Part shown: in pieces, positions 37,064 to 48,459 of the stretch
Numbering within the stretch: position 1 is the stretch's first letter
Layout: every line of letters starts with the position of its first letter
Assembly (NCBI GenBank): GCA_011009095.1
Contig: VTPC01090408.1
Location: 1-64,000, forward strand
Direction of reading: 5' to 3'
Length of the DNA: 64,000 nucleotides
DNA from: Ignelater luminosus
Taxonomy: Eukaryota > Arthropoda > Insecta > Coleoptera > Elateridae
Notes under the pieces: generated by a model
What the model was told of the DNA's origin: nothing
The model's database searches: none
What the model saw: only the letters and a program-made list of their open reading frames with translations
Made by a program: the position numbers and the translations under genes

Positions 37064-39061
37064 ACAGTAATAAATTGTTGAGAAAAAACGTGAGAAATAA
37101 CAGCCCTAGTATTAAACTCGAGTTATTTAAGCATGAGGCATTTCAAAAACGTTTGTTTAACAAGGTGTAAAATTATTTAATAAATTTCTAAGCTGAATAA
37201 AAAAATCAGATTATTAAAAAACATTAAATCAAAAATTAAAATGTTTTTACTTCATAAAAGCTTACGGTTTTCAAAAATCTTGATGAAAAAGATGTTTGAA
37301 TATTTATATTTTTCATATTTATATATTTTAGTTATTTATTGTAAGCGTATGTATACATTCTGTTAGCAGTTGTGGCTGTTCCCTTGAATAGATTTAAAAA
37401 TTATCAGTCAGGTGTGATAATAACAAAATGTTTCCCGTTATTATTATTATTATTTATTATATTTAACAAAAACCTACCCAACATGTGTTAAATCGAAAAT
37501 TATCTTCTTTATGCAAATTCAAATATTTTAGTTTCTGAACTTTGGTAATTACTCAGTATCCGTATTTGACTGTTTCTTATGTGAAGCATAATTTTCAGCT
37601 ATTCGAGAAAATTAAATTAGTCCCGAAATATTTCCCCATTAAGAAAAAACATAATTTAGCTCTGTAAATACAATCGCAAGACGATACAACTCAATCGTTT
37701 TTGTTTTCAGGCATTGACATTATAATAATATTTATGTCTTCCTACCTGTTTTCTCGACTCTGAAGCGTCTTCTGTTTAGGCTTTTGGTTGTTACATTCTC
37801 TGTTTTGTTGTCACAATATCCAGTAAAAGGTTATTCTCAAGCACTGCACCCGCACTCACAATAAAAGTCATTCTGTATATCATCTTGTCTTATTTTATAT
37901 AACAAGAAAATCGTACTTTTTACTATTTTTTGTAAAGTTTCTTATGCGTAGAAACAGATACACTACACAATTTTGTTTTATCTCCATTGTCTTAATTAAG
38001 TAACAATAAATTGTTTTTTATTCACATCACAAACATCTACGTTATTAGGTATTACTTAGATTATTTAATTTATTGTTATTCTAGTTTTCAAATTTATATC
38101 TTTAGTTTTTAACGTTACAACCATATTTAACACGTAGAATTTTACGTTTTAAAAATAGCACGAACACATTCATGACCGTCTTCCAAAATACTAAAATTTA
38201 TTTGAAGTTTATTCTGTGTATTCTACCTATCTATAACAACCATATGGCGGATCAGGTTTTTCAAATCCGATAAGTTCAGCACCATATGATATGATTATTT
38301 TAAAGACAGATTTAAGCAAACAATACAATACAGGGTGTCCAGCATTTGTGGCCGTTATCAAAATAATCTTTAATTTTTAATCACTAATTAAAATTTTTGT
38401 TTAGATATTAGACGTTCGGATTTTACAGCTATAGAAATAATAAACAGAAATTATGTTTACGTTTACACAACAAAATCTACAGTTATTAGTATAGAATTGA
38501 ACGCGGCGCACCTAATCTTTTATTCCGAGGTCTCCTACTAGATGTAACTATTGAAAATCTGCATACGAAATGGACGACAGCAGAACTTGTTTAAGTAAAA
38601 CTGTAGAGTGTGTCCTATTTTTAATGTATTCATGGGTTATCTCAGTCATTAGAAATAGAGCGGTTTGCATCATATTATCCTAATTTCTGAAATCTATATT
38701 CCTGTGGGTTTGTGTGTCCGTCGCCATGCTGCAGCCACTCTATGGATTTAATGTATTTTTTCACGCTGATTCTAAATAGTTTTCCAGTTATTCGACATTG
38801 AATGTCGAAAAAAGATTTGTCGTTCGATTGATACAATGACAATGAAATTCATTGAGACTTGTTTATAGATTCAAGCACATCTATTTGGTCTGTACTTTAT
38901 ATCCGTATTGTTTCAACAAGATATTTTATATTGAACGTTTTTTGGTCAAGCAACGTTTCATGCGTAGCTGTGTAACATGATTTTTGCGCCTTGTATCGTT
39001 TGAACAACATAAATAAGGCTCCAAGCTCAAATTTAGTTAAGTCAAGAAAACAGACTGATGA
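37064..39061. other. Noncoding DNA
   Basis: No gene recognized. (TTA)5 at 37438-37452; an isolated terminus-like tacagggtgtcc at 38329-38340. Confidence 0.5.
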
Positions 39062-39208
39062 ATGAACGCAGAATATCAGGAAAGTGTTGAACGGGTAAAG
39101 AATTCAAATTTTGCAGTTCTAGAGAAAACTGATTTTCTGGAACCAGATTTTATAAACAAAATGTTTATGTACTTTGAGGAAGACACCAGCAACTTCTACA
39201 TAGTCTAA
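39062..39208 (+). CDS. Short open segment, possible receptor-type exon remnant
   Basis: 48 codons read MNAEYQESVERVKNSNFAVL, then EKTDFLEPDFINKMFMYFEE, then a short tail and stop. The pattern ...ESVERVKNSNFAVLEKT loosely resembles the 'EGIxRVxxGNYAFLxE' segment of ionotropic glutamate-type receptors, but the match is short and rests on memory of the family. A possible acceptor AG lies at 39070-39071. It could be an isolated exon, a pseudogene fragment, or chance. Confidence 0.2.
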   Translation: MNAEYQESVERVKNSNFAVLEKTDFLEPDFINKMFMYFEEDTSNFYIV

Positions 39209-39859
39209 AAGTGACTAAATTTATGGGATGGTATGCCATCTATGGACATAATTGGTCGCTTACACTTTATTTCTTAAACTCCTTTTTCAGTATTCCTTTC
39301 TATTTCGAATATAATGCATGAAAATGGCCCTTATTAAAAAACTTTCACAATTTTCCTCACAGGAAATTGTCGTTTTTTTCACTGAAGATTCTGAAAGGCT
39401 TTTTTCTAGGGTTTGCCCAAATTCCTAACTGAAGAACAAAAAATTCAGAATTATAGTGGTTGGGCACAAGCATCAATAACTTCAATATAAGAATTTTTGA
39501 ATTGGTTCTAACATCTTCTAACATTACTCCACACTCAAACAAAAAGCTAGAAAGCAGAAAGTTCGAATCGAATAAATTCTGTTATACTAGAACTTCCAGT
39601 AAAACAAAAACTTTTTTAATGCCTGTGTCAATATATTTTTCTGTCGTCAGTTTTTTCTTATCTTGCATATTTCTTTAGTACTTCTAAAGTAAATTTAGGT
39701 CTTTCTCTGTTTAGTGTCTAGTGATAACTCAATAAATATTCCTTCCATCTCTTATTTATTTTCCCACTTTTGGTCAATTCTATCTAAGTGCCTTGTAAGG
39801 CATATTTTGACTTCCATTACACTAGCTTACGTTTTATGATTTTACAGAGCGGGCCAAAA
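39209..39859. other. Noncoding DNA
   Basis: No recognizable feature. Confidence 0.5.
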
Positions 39860-41008
39860 TGTTTGTCATTATGGGATATTCTTTACGTTTGAAATTTTGG
39901 ATTTATATTCAGCGAACTCCTTTGGAGTCGTTACTGAATTTGCAAAATCTGTGTCTGTCCGCATTTTTTTTAAATTTTGGAATTTTGACTTCAGATTTGG
40001 ATTCTGCATCAAAAACTAAAGAGATCGTGGTGTCTTCGTTTTTTGATATCTCTTCGGGAACATGGTCAAAATGGTCGCCAAAATTTGAGAAATTGTTAAA
40101 AATTTTGTTTTTACTTTAGAGAGACTATTGCTCGAATTCAGTAACAGAAGGAGTTTATTGTGGTTATGCTTTGCATTCCCAGATGTTTTGGTGGGATTTT
40201 ACATTCCACTATGTCCAATATGGGTAAGATTTCGGTCATGAGTATTTTTTGATCTTGGATGATAGAATGAATGATTCTAAGGTAAGTTTCAACAGATTCA
40301 GATGTAAACCAGTTTAAATAATGCCTGTAAAACCGAATTTAGGTGTTTTTTGTTATTCTCTGGTGATTTCAACAGTTTTATTGTCTAAGCATTTATCTCA
40401 ATACCTGACGAGGTAAAATACTCTGCGCCAACCCGCGCCTAAAGTGTCCAGGCAAGTCCAAACTTGACCCTTCTGATTAACAAAAATTCCAATTCTGAAA
40501 TTATCCGGTGGAATTCAATAAAGATTGATATCGTACCTTATCAGGTATTGAGATAAATGCTTAGATAATAAAACTGTTGAAATCACCAGGGAAAAACCGA
40601 AAACACCGAAATTCGAATTTATCGAGGTTTTTGGGTTTTTCGGTTCCACGGGCATTATTTAAACTTGTTTACATCTGAACCTGTTGAAACTTACTTTAGA
40701 GTCACTTATTCTATCATTCAGGATCAAAAAATACTCATGACCGAAATTTTACCCATATTGGACAGAGTGCATTATTTGTGACCTATAATCAAATCGCTAA
40801 ATTTATTGCAAAATTAACGTTTGGCAATTCTTTGTACGTTGTGATTTATAGCTTGCTAACGGTTTTGATCATGGTGTCAATACCGAGTTTATAAATATAA
40901 CTTGAAAGTAAGAAATGTAGGACTCCATTCATAATTGAATAGTACATATCATGTTAACTGTTCTGTATCTGGTTATGTGAGTAGTATATCAGGTTATTCG
41001 TAGAGTTA
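39860..41008 (+). repeat. 5' LTR of the gypsy element (interrupted)
   Basis: Matching stretches against the 3' LTR are about 39880-39906 with 43852-43878, 40188-40206 with 43881-43897, and 40774-41008 with 43898-43947 plus 46308-46475. Divergence is substantial, so the insertion is old. The exact start and end are unresolved. Confidence 0.6.
40207..40769. mobile_element. 563-bp foldback element with about 210-235 bp inverted arms
   Basis: The left arm (40207-40415) and right arm (40534-40769) are imperfect inverted copies, starting cactatgtccaatatgggta on the left and cactctgtccaatatgggta (reverse complement) on the right. The match runs inward to the ctcaatacctga region. The right arm has about 30 extra bases rich in aaccgaaaa. 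About 118 bases form the loop. CATT flanks both ends (40202-40205 and 40770-40773), and removing the element with one CATT restores alignment with the 3' LTR. There is no coding capacity. It can fold into a hairpin of some 200 base pairs. Confidence 0.85.
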
Positions 41009-41379
41009 AAACTCTTTGAGACGCAGTTCTTGTAAAACAGTCGCCTTTTACTGACAGTGCCTTAAGTTTGGAAGAACCCTTTTTTCATAAAATACAACCA
41101 TCCGACCCAAATCGAGTAAAGCTTACTGCCTACACTGACTATAGATTGGAACCAGATTCTACACTATCTATAGCTTTGAAACTTGCTATTTAATACGAAA
41201 CAAAAAAATCCTATTTTGTCTGTATTTAACTTTAAAAACTTTACTTCTAGTTTCCACTACAGTGAACTGCCAACAGTGATAGTTTGATCATGATTTTAAT
41301 AATAATCTAGCGCAATCCAAAGCTATATAATTGCAATCGGATGAAATGGAGCAAACTAATTTAGTCGAATACGAGATTT

Positions 41380-42860
41380 TGGTCGAAAATCCAACATCCA
41401 TAAAATGAAAACCATATGGAGTATCTCAAAAAGAACGAAAGACACTCAGTAAACAAATTCAGGACATGTTGAATCAGGGTATTATAAGTCCAAACCATTC
41501 TTTTTGTGCAAGTCCAATTGCCTTGGTTAGAAAAAGAGAATTATAATAGATGTAATCAAAACATCTTAACATTGACCATTCTACTCTGATTATGTATTCA
41601 GGATATTGACAAATTAGATTAAAAGAAGAACACAAATATTACACAGCATTTGTGGTACAAGGACTGAGTCGATGCAAATTTAATGTTTTAAGCTTTGAAT
41701 TTTGTAAGCGGCCATCCGCCTTCCGTGTATTCATAGTATGAAATGGGCAAAAACATTAATTTATCTTGATGACATTTTGCACAAGAAGAAGTTGAGATAC
41801 TGAGTTACATCTTCCATAAGGTCAGATGACAGCAAGCTTCTGGCAATCAAACACTATCCACACCTAACTACTACCAAACATATACAAAGTTTTGCAGATT
41901 TATGTTTTTATTACGGAAAACGCATACAGAATTTTGCAAAAACCGCTCAGTCCTTGCACAAAGCTACTACCAAAGAAAAAAGATTTTATGTGAGAAGTGT
42001 TACGTCACATTAACCCATACCAAGAAGGTGAACTTCGTATTGACGCTAATTTTGAAGACTTAGGTCCAATTTTACTCTAAAGAAGTAGCGATAAGAAGTT
42101 ACATCTTACAGCTTTTGTCGACAGGACTCAAAAAAAGGCTAAGAGGAACTACACTGTATCCAAAACCGAGGCTCTGTGTGTAATTTGAAGTTTGCAATAT
42201 TTGAGATATTTATAGTGTATAGATGCCCCATTAAGATTGTCAATCACCATGTGCTTTGTTAGTTGAGAAGAATAAAGGAGGCTACAGCTAAACTTAAACT
42301 TTCAGAGTATTTCATCCTTTGAGATAATATACTGTACAGAAGAATCTTAGACCTGACATAAAATTGATACTATTGAAAAGGTCAACAAAATGATTTAGAA
42401 AACTTTGTGAAGAATTACTCCAAATACCAATCAAAGAAGGTAGACCTTCAATTAAGCAAGGTATCGAAAGAGCAGATTCAGGAAAATTATGGTAGTTGTG
42501 ACTCTAGCAGATAGAACAGCACAACACTAAACTAAACTTGTTTTGGCAACAGAACACTACTCACTTTTCACCATTCGTACGACTCTCACTTAAACACTAA
42601 AATCCACCATGAAGATATCTGGCTCTAAGAGAAAACATCTAAAAATCTCAACATAATCAAAAAAGCGATACAATAATCATTGTCATGTAGTGTTTTATAC
42701 AGGGGATAAAATCAAGTTTTTAGACCCATTCGAAAAGTTGGGCGAGGCGATAGATTACTTTTACAATATTTTAAACTTTATGTTATTATAGAAAACGTTA
42801 GTGATGTTACAAAAAGGAAATCTCACACAAACATAAAACACTTAAGTCGCATATTACCTT
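41380..42860 (+). pseudogene. Ty3/gypsy Pol pseudogene (RT, RNase H, integrase C-terminus)
   Basis: The RT N-terminus KPYGVSQKERKTLSKQIQDM with NQGIISPNHSFCASPIALVR at 41408-41530; QIRLKEEHKYYTAFVVQG at 41608-41665; a catalytic palm YLDDIL still readable at 41761-41778; thumb/connection FADLCFYYGKRIQNFAKTAQ near 41893; RNase H traces at 42035-42260 (LHLTAFVDRTQKKAKRNYT). The integrase C-terminal strand TGDKIKFLDPFEKLGEAI is at 42705-42760. The catalytic part of integrase is not recognizable. Stops and frameshifts occur throughout. Lineage resembles insect gypsy-type elements. Confidence 0.8.
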
Positions 42861-42929
42861 ATTATGACAATTGGCCGTCACATTGATGAAACTAACTTTG
42901 ACCATTTCGTAATCTTGTACAAAGCCAAG

Positions 42930-43140
42930 CCATTTCCAATAGAAGAAAATGCTGATCTATTTCAAGCTCCGTCAAAGTATGCTTTGGCCCATTGCGTTTC
43001 TAATGACTTTAAGATAGCTAAAGACACTGGCACTAAAGTTTTTCAAAAGACCAAATGAGACAAATAGAGAAAAGGGTAACTTTGGAGATGGATAGTCATC
43101 TATCTTATCTTATCGTATCGCCAAAGAACATTTTAGTTTA
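42930..43140 (+). pseudogene. Macrodomain fragment, TARG1/OARD1-like
   Basis: The plus strand at 42944-43057 reads ENADLFQAPSKYALAHCVSN then DFKIAKDTGTKVFQKTK and a stop. This matches the start of OARD1/TARG1-type macrodomains (GDLFxxPxxxxLAHCxSxDxxMGxGIAxxFKxKFG), which bind and hydrolyse ADP-ribose esters. The glycine-rich loop is degraded (AKDTGT for MGAGIA). After a frame change, about 43095-43140 gives VIYLILSYRQRTF, like the later IYYLITK strand. The rest of the domain, including the catalytic aspartate region, is absent. It lies between gypsy integrase and 3' LTR, so it may be an accessory gene of the retroelement or part of a separate insertion. Confidence 0.5.
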
Positions 43141-43947
43141 ATTTTCTTACAACAATTTCCGGCATTCTTTCTGTTCTTCCACTATACATTTTTTACTTCT
43201 CTATTTTTCTCAATTTTTCATGACAGTTGAATCCAATTGAATCAAATTCTTAATAATTATTACTGATTAGATTACACCTCATATAAAGTGTATCTTGATA
43301 GTGTTTGTGCTGAGTTAAAAGGAAAAATTCCAGGCTTATATGAAGCTGCTCAAACCATAAACATTCTTCCAGATTCAAAGTTCTTTTCGCTGAAATTAAA
43401 AACAACAACCTAGATATATTAATATTAATCTGCCTCCCTTTGCAACAAAATTTATTTTTCTTTATTGACTGTTTGGTTCATGCAAAGACATATTATTAGT
43501 AATGAAGACATATCTGAATAACATTCAGCTGCATATTTTCCAATTGGTGTGCATCCTGCTGTCTCATACTGTCTGCTCCACTGCATGGGAGTTCATTTAT
43601 TTCTGTGATCACAGTATCAATAGAATTTCTACAAACTAGTATTGGAAGAATACTCTACGTCAGTTTAGAATGCAGTGCACAATATTTAAAATTGTTCTTT
43701 TAAAATTTGTTTTTTTAGTTTTTTCTTACATTTTTATTTCATAAAATTAAAACAAAATTTTCTCTGATATTTTTATCATATTACATAAACGTAAATGTAA
43801 ACTGTCGCAAGCTAAACATTTTCCGTTTTCCGACAGGGGAAATTATGTTACCTTTGGAATTTTGGATTTATATTTTTTATTAAATTTTACATTTTTGGTG
43901 ACCTAGAATCAGGTCGCTAACGTTTGGCAATTCTTTGCATGTTGTAA

Positions 43948-46307
43948 CACAGGCCTGCGTATTTTAACTTTCAAAAATTGTTTTCAATTATGTATTTTTG
44001 GGTGCTGAGTTCAAATATGAACTGCATTTTTCTCCATCACGTAAGAATTTTTTACAAAAAGGCTTCAAATGTTTTTAAAAACTTATAAAAAACAATATTT
44101 ATTTAACTATTGAATTTATTTACAGGTGGTATGAAAAACAGAATTACTTTAAAATATGATTAAATCTAATGAAGACACACCATAAAATACTATTTATGTC
44201 CTAACAAGAAATAGAATCTTTTTCGTTTTCTTTCCATGCTCCTTTTTGTACTTTTTCTTCTGTGGTCTCGCAGCGGGTCATCCCTCTTTAACATCTAACA
44301 GTAGTCAGCTATCATGCTCACATTCCATCTTCCTTGGTATCTCTTTTCCATCTCTTTTATATCTTTGTGGAATCTTTTCCCCGGCTGCTCACGTACTGCA
44401 GCAATATTTTCGGGAAAGTAGTTCAGGTGCGAATCTAGAAAATGCATCTTCAAACTCGTGTTGCCAAGAAACTTTGTAACTACATCCTTGAAGGCTTTCC
44501 ATACTTGTTTTTCTACTTCCTCCATTTTAGATTCAAAATTTTCATCTTTTATAAGCTTCCTTATATCAGGCCCAACAAAAATACCCTCCTTTATCTTTGC
44601 TTCTGATAAACCTGGAAACTGACTGCAAAGATACTTGAAACCCTCTGCATCTTTTTTTTACTACCTTCACAAATTGATTTATTAGCCCTAGTTTAATATG
44701 TAACGGAGGAAGCAAAACTTTGCTTGGTTCTACTTAACTTTTTCTTTCACTGTTGTTCATACCAGGTTTTAAGGTTTGTCTTGTGGCCACAATTTTTTAC
44801 AATAGTGCTGCTTTCTATCACGACTATCCCACTCACACAAAAAACAAGTATATTTGGTATAACCGCTTTGTTGTCCAAGTAACAAAGAAAGTACCTTTAC
44901 ATCGCCACAAATTCTCAAAATTGGATCCTTACAACAAATTTTAATTAAAAGTACTAGTTCAAGATTTTTGTAACACTCTTTCAAATGAACAGAATGTCCC
45001 ACTGGTAAAGAAGCGTATTTATTTGCATTGTGGAGAAGATCTGCCTTAAGACTCCTTTTCGACAAATCAACGAACAGTCTCCATTCAGAAACTTTGTAGT
45101 CAATGTGGAATTGTTCCATGAGTCCAGATACATCATTACAGAAAACTAGTGCATCTTCTTCGGAGCAATATTGAACAAAGTCTTTTTCTCTGTTTCTAAA
45201 CCAGTAAAACATCATGCGAGGAGCTAATAGATATGTTTGCTTCAACCCTGAGCCTAAAAGCTCAGTGGAGTTTCTAGGAAGATTTAAGTCCCTCGCCAAA
45301 TCATTTAATTCAGATTGCTCTAATGGTTTTCATGCATCACTTTAACGATCATAATCATCACTTCCATAATCCAGTTCATTAGCATAGGCCTGAGAAACCA
45401 TTTTATCACCACATGCATCATCTAATTTATCTGGTCCATGAGGTACAGGACGTATTATGAATCGAAGATTTGGGTACAAAATGTCTTTTTTGTTTTTTAA
45501 ATTGAATCCCTGTACTACCCATGAACAAAAGTAACAGTCATTGGTGTGATTGGTTGGTTTTCTCCAAATCATAGGCACTCCAAAGAAAAAGACTGTTTTT
45601 TCCCTTGCGACCACTGGCGAAGCTCTTCAACACATATTGAACAAAGCCCAAGGTTTGTCTTGGTCTCCTAACTTCACACCAAAATATGCAAAATTAACTT
45701 TTTTTAAAAATTCCGTAATGTTTCTTTGTTGTTTTATAACCGTAGTTTCCACAAATATAGCAAAAAGAGTCAGGCGCATCGCCACAGCCTCTTGATGCCA
45801 TTTGAATTTAATTTAATAAAAACTCGTAAAATATAAATTAAATTAAAGAAGTTTTTCCAAACTAATTGCACAAATGCACACCACAGTTGTAAAGAAGGTA
45901 CTGAACTAAATGTTTTATCTAGAAGAGATGGTGGTGGTGAGTAGGCAGATATGCAGTAACAGGAAAGATCAGACGTTTATTGACATGAAAGTGGTTGTAT
46001 TTACAGTTGTATAATATAATAATTACTGCTTTTAACTTCTTCATCATCATCATCCGCTACATTTTTATTTAGAACATCAACTTCCTGCATCATCATAACT
46101 AAAAAAAGTGTGATTGTTTATTTAAATAACAGTTTTACAAAATGATCCTTTACAATAGGCTAACACCTATAGATAAAACAAAAAACCATAATTTGTGAGA
46201 AAACCTTACGTGATTGAATTTTTTAGATATTTTTCCCCTTTTCAGCGCCAAAAAATCCATTGAATTCACTAGATAGATTACAGACAATTTACCAACGCAG
46301 ACTTGTG
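43948..46307 (-). mobile_element. 2360-bp DNA transposon with 13-bp TIRs and TAA target duplication
   Basis: The left terminus cacaggcctgcgt and the right terminus (reverse complement cacaagtctgcgt) match at 11 of 13 positions. TAA repeats at 43945-43947 and 46308-46310. The 5' LTR at 40841-40870 serves as the uninterrupted site, so the borders are well supported. It carries one minus-strand gene relic (44215-45801). CAC... ends with a 3-bp duplication are compatible with the CACTA/Mirage/Chapaev group or with PIF/Harbinger (TWA); this is inference from termini only. Because it lies in an already aged LTR, it is younger than the gypsy element. Confidence 0.75.
44215..45801 (-). pseudogene. 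Relic of a widespread uncharacterized transposon-associated protein
   Basis: From an ATG at 45801: MASRGCGDAPDSFCYICGNY, a CxxC zinc-binding start. After a frameshift comes FFFGVPMIWRKPTNHTNDCY then FCSWVVQGFN and RPVPHGP (45342-45614). Then ARDLNLPRNSTELLGSGLKQ, WRLFVDLSKRSLKADLLHN, YASLPVGHSVHLKE and YTKYTCFLCEWDSRDRKQHY (44769-45299). Then KVLLPPLHIKLGLINQFVK (about 44715) and FPGLSEAKIKEGIFVGPDI (about 44590). Last are FLGNTSLKMHFLDSHLNYFP and RFHKDIKEMEKRYQGRWN (44295-44525). I recognize this order from proteins labelled 'uncharacterized' in many arthropods, cnidarians and others. The function is unknown; a transposase or retained accessory protein is possible. Several frameshifts and stops, plus about 20 residues missing after FLGNT, make it inactive. 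Confidence 0.75.
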
Positions 46308-46475
46308 TAATTTATAACTTGCTAATGGTTTTGATAATGGTGTCATATTGAGTTTATAAACATGATTTGAAAATAAAAATTTGTACTCGAATAGTAGGCA
46401 ATAGACAATATGTCAACTGTTTTGTATTTGAGTATGCGAATAATGTATGGAGTTATTTGTAGACAGTTTTGGGTT

Positions 46476-48318
46476 TTTTTATTTATCTTTTAATTGGTTT
46501 ATTTTCCTATATATGTAATTACTTTACGCTACGTTTTTTATCAAATGTAAAAACAAAATTAGATGTCTTGGTCTATTTTTGAATAATTGGCGAAAAACGA
46601 TCGTTTTCGTAAAGACAATTTGTAACGGGAAGATGCTCAAAAGTATGCACAAGTCCCGTCCAGACCAATAGAAGATGTTAAATCCCGTAGCTCATGCCGG
46701 AGATGGGGTGGGTTCTCAAATAAACTTGGCTAATCTCTCACAAAGAGAAGCTCACCGTTTTCCAAAACTCTTATTAAACTAATAGATGGTCGTAAAAGAG
46801 GGCGCCAGCAGTCGTAGATCGAAGGGTTCTGATGGTCGGTCACGCGACTACTCGTGAATCCGACACCCTGTATATAGGCTTCTTGCGAAACCTCACCCTG
46901 TGTGTAACTTACCTCGTGGAAGCTCTATTAAAACTCGCTCTGACGTTTCACCAATGAGACTCAATACACAAAATAAACACTGTATAAGCACTTGATTTGT
47001 CTTACTTAATTTTGCTAAGGAAGTCCTCTGAAGATTTCCTTCTTTTAAAACGATACAAGAGAGAAATGCCAATTCAATATTTAATTCTCTCTTGAGCAAA
47101 GATATCTAGTCTATAATTGAAATTTGGAATATACACTACGTGCTTTTTGATAGCCAAAAGAACAAAATAATGAAATTAAGCTGCTACGCCTGGACCAGAG
47201 ATCCACTTACAAAAAACAAAAATACAAGAAGTCGACCTTACTTACATTTATTAAAACAATAATGATAATAAAATAAATGAGTCAAACACACACAAACAAA
47301 AATACAAAAACAATAACACAATAACACTACAAAAGAATATCAATAAGAGGCATAAATTAATTTCTGTTTGGAGAACAGAGTCGATAAAATAATAAAAAAA
47401 ACAGAAACAAACTATAAGAAAAACAAATTATTACAAAAAACAAAGCGAAATGATTCTGTTACGTTAAAATTTTAAAATAGAACACAAAAGATCAAAATTC
47501 AAATATTAATTAACCCTACTAAGGTAAACTTGACCATAAATTGTTAAATATTGACAACTGAACTTTACATTTAAGAACAAAGAAATGATTATCAAGTTAG
47601 TAATTTTGTTGCAACAATTTATCAAACACCAGCTAAAATTACCTGGGAACGTTCCTGTTACAAATTAGTTAAAAAGTTACTTGTAAAAATTATGATTCAA
47701 TAAAACAATACGAAACTGATCCTGTCTAAGCAAAGTTTTCGTATAAAATATTTCACAAAGTTCGACGTTCTCCTAGTCTTTAAACATTAAAATTCATATA
47801 ATAAAACATAGCAGGTTTTCTTTCTTACTCTAACAGGAATTCTTTCTTCCAGAAGGTATGTGCAGACCTCTGTTTTCCGACGAAAGGCAGCTAGATCCAA
47901 TAATTGAGAAAACTTTAATTTCGAAGAACAACCACTTGTTTTGCGTTAATCACAAAAAAAACATAAGAACAAAATCCAGGCGTGTACACACAATTTTATA
48001 AACGAGAATCACTGAGTCTCAGGCACTATTAAAATTTTGCGGAGCTTCCAAAATGTAGGATACACACAGATGCTACACCAACAGGGCCAAAATTGTTGCG
48101 TTCCTACCCTCTACAATTTCTACTTCCTGGAGGACACCAGCGTAATTATATTTGGGTTATACATTCCCCACGATAACGAAATTTATAAGCCTTGCTGTTG
48201 GCAAACAAACCACTTTCTTCCGCGACTATTGCGCATCTCTGACACGAAGAAATTACGATTTCTCCAGTCCGATCTCTTTTCTAAGAAGATCGCTTCACTT
48301 AATTTGGTTTGAATCCAA
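46476..48318. other. Noncoding DNA, A-rich in the middle
   Basis: Two terminus-like motifs lie at 46864-46874 (gacaccctgta) and 46892-46906 (ctcaccctgtgtgta). 47200-47420 is unusually A-rich on the plus strand with many caaaaa runs. 48010-48320 is less AT-rich. If the minus-strand exon at 48.3-48.5 kb is a terminal exon, this would be its 3'UTR; an AATAAA-like signal on the minus strand is near 47243. No protein recognized. Confidence 0.4.
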
Positions 48319-48459
48319 TTAGGGGATGTAGAGGTAAACGTCGAAAATTACCACACGTTGGTTCGAGTACGCAGCTCTTATCGTACTACTCTTCTCTCTG
48401 CGTCTCCTGTGGCGCAATGTGTACTTGCTGAAGTGGGGTTCGAAAGTCAGATGCACACC
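48319..48459 (-). CDS. Candidate exon behind a splice acceptor, protein unknown
   Basis: On the minus strand a pyrimidine-containing tttgacctgttag acceptor is followed by 46 open codons (GVHLTFEPHFSKYTLRHRRR, REKSSTIRAAYSNQRV, ending VYLYIP) and TAA. A GTAATT after codon 36 (NQRV) could be a donor instead. The segment is richer in CG dinucleotides than its flanks and strongly basic in the middle. No family recognized; a noncoding 5'UTR exon is an alternative. Confidence 0.2.
   Translation of the reverse strand, partial: GVHLTFEPHFSKYTLRHRRRREKSSTIRAAYSNQRVVIFDVYLYIP

Larger units (their letters stand above)
39860..46475 (+). mobile_element. Composite Ty3/gypsy element with both LTRs split by later insertions
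   Basis: The layout is 5' LTR (about 39860-41008), internal region with pol and macrodomain relics (about 41010-43840), then 3' LTR (about 43840-46475). The LTRs align from ctttggaattttggatttat (near 43852; counterpart near 39880) to gttatttgtaga (near 46458; counterpart near 40995). The 5' copy is split by the foldback 40207-40769, and the 3' copy by the 2360-bp element 43948-46307. The 5' LTR also contains about 280 bases (39907-40187) absent from the 3' one. Gag and protease are missing. Outer borders are approximate because termini are diverged and the target duplication was not found. Confidence 0.7.
43840..46475 (+). repeat. 3' LTR of the gypsy element (interrupted)
   Basis: The two LTR pieces, 43840-43947 and 46308-46475, become continuous when 43948-46307 and one TAA are removed, giving ttgtaatttataacttgct against ttgtgatttatagcttgct in the 5' LTR. 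A polypurine-like gacaggggaaat at about 43835-43846 precedes it, as expected for a retrotransposon plus-strand primer. Confidence 0.65.

Noticed and set aside
48037..48312. 91-codon plus-strand open frame starting at TTG
   Set aside because: No ATG start, no family match, and opposite to the candidate minus-strand exon next to it.
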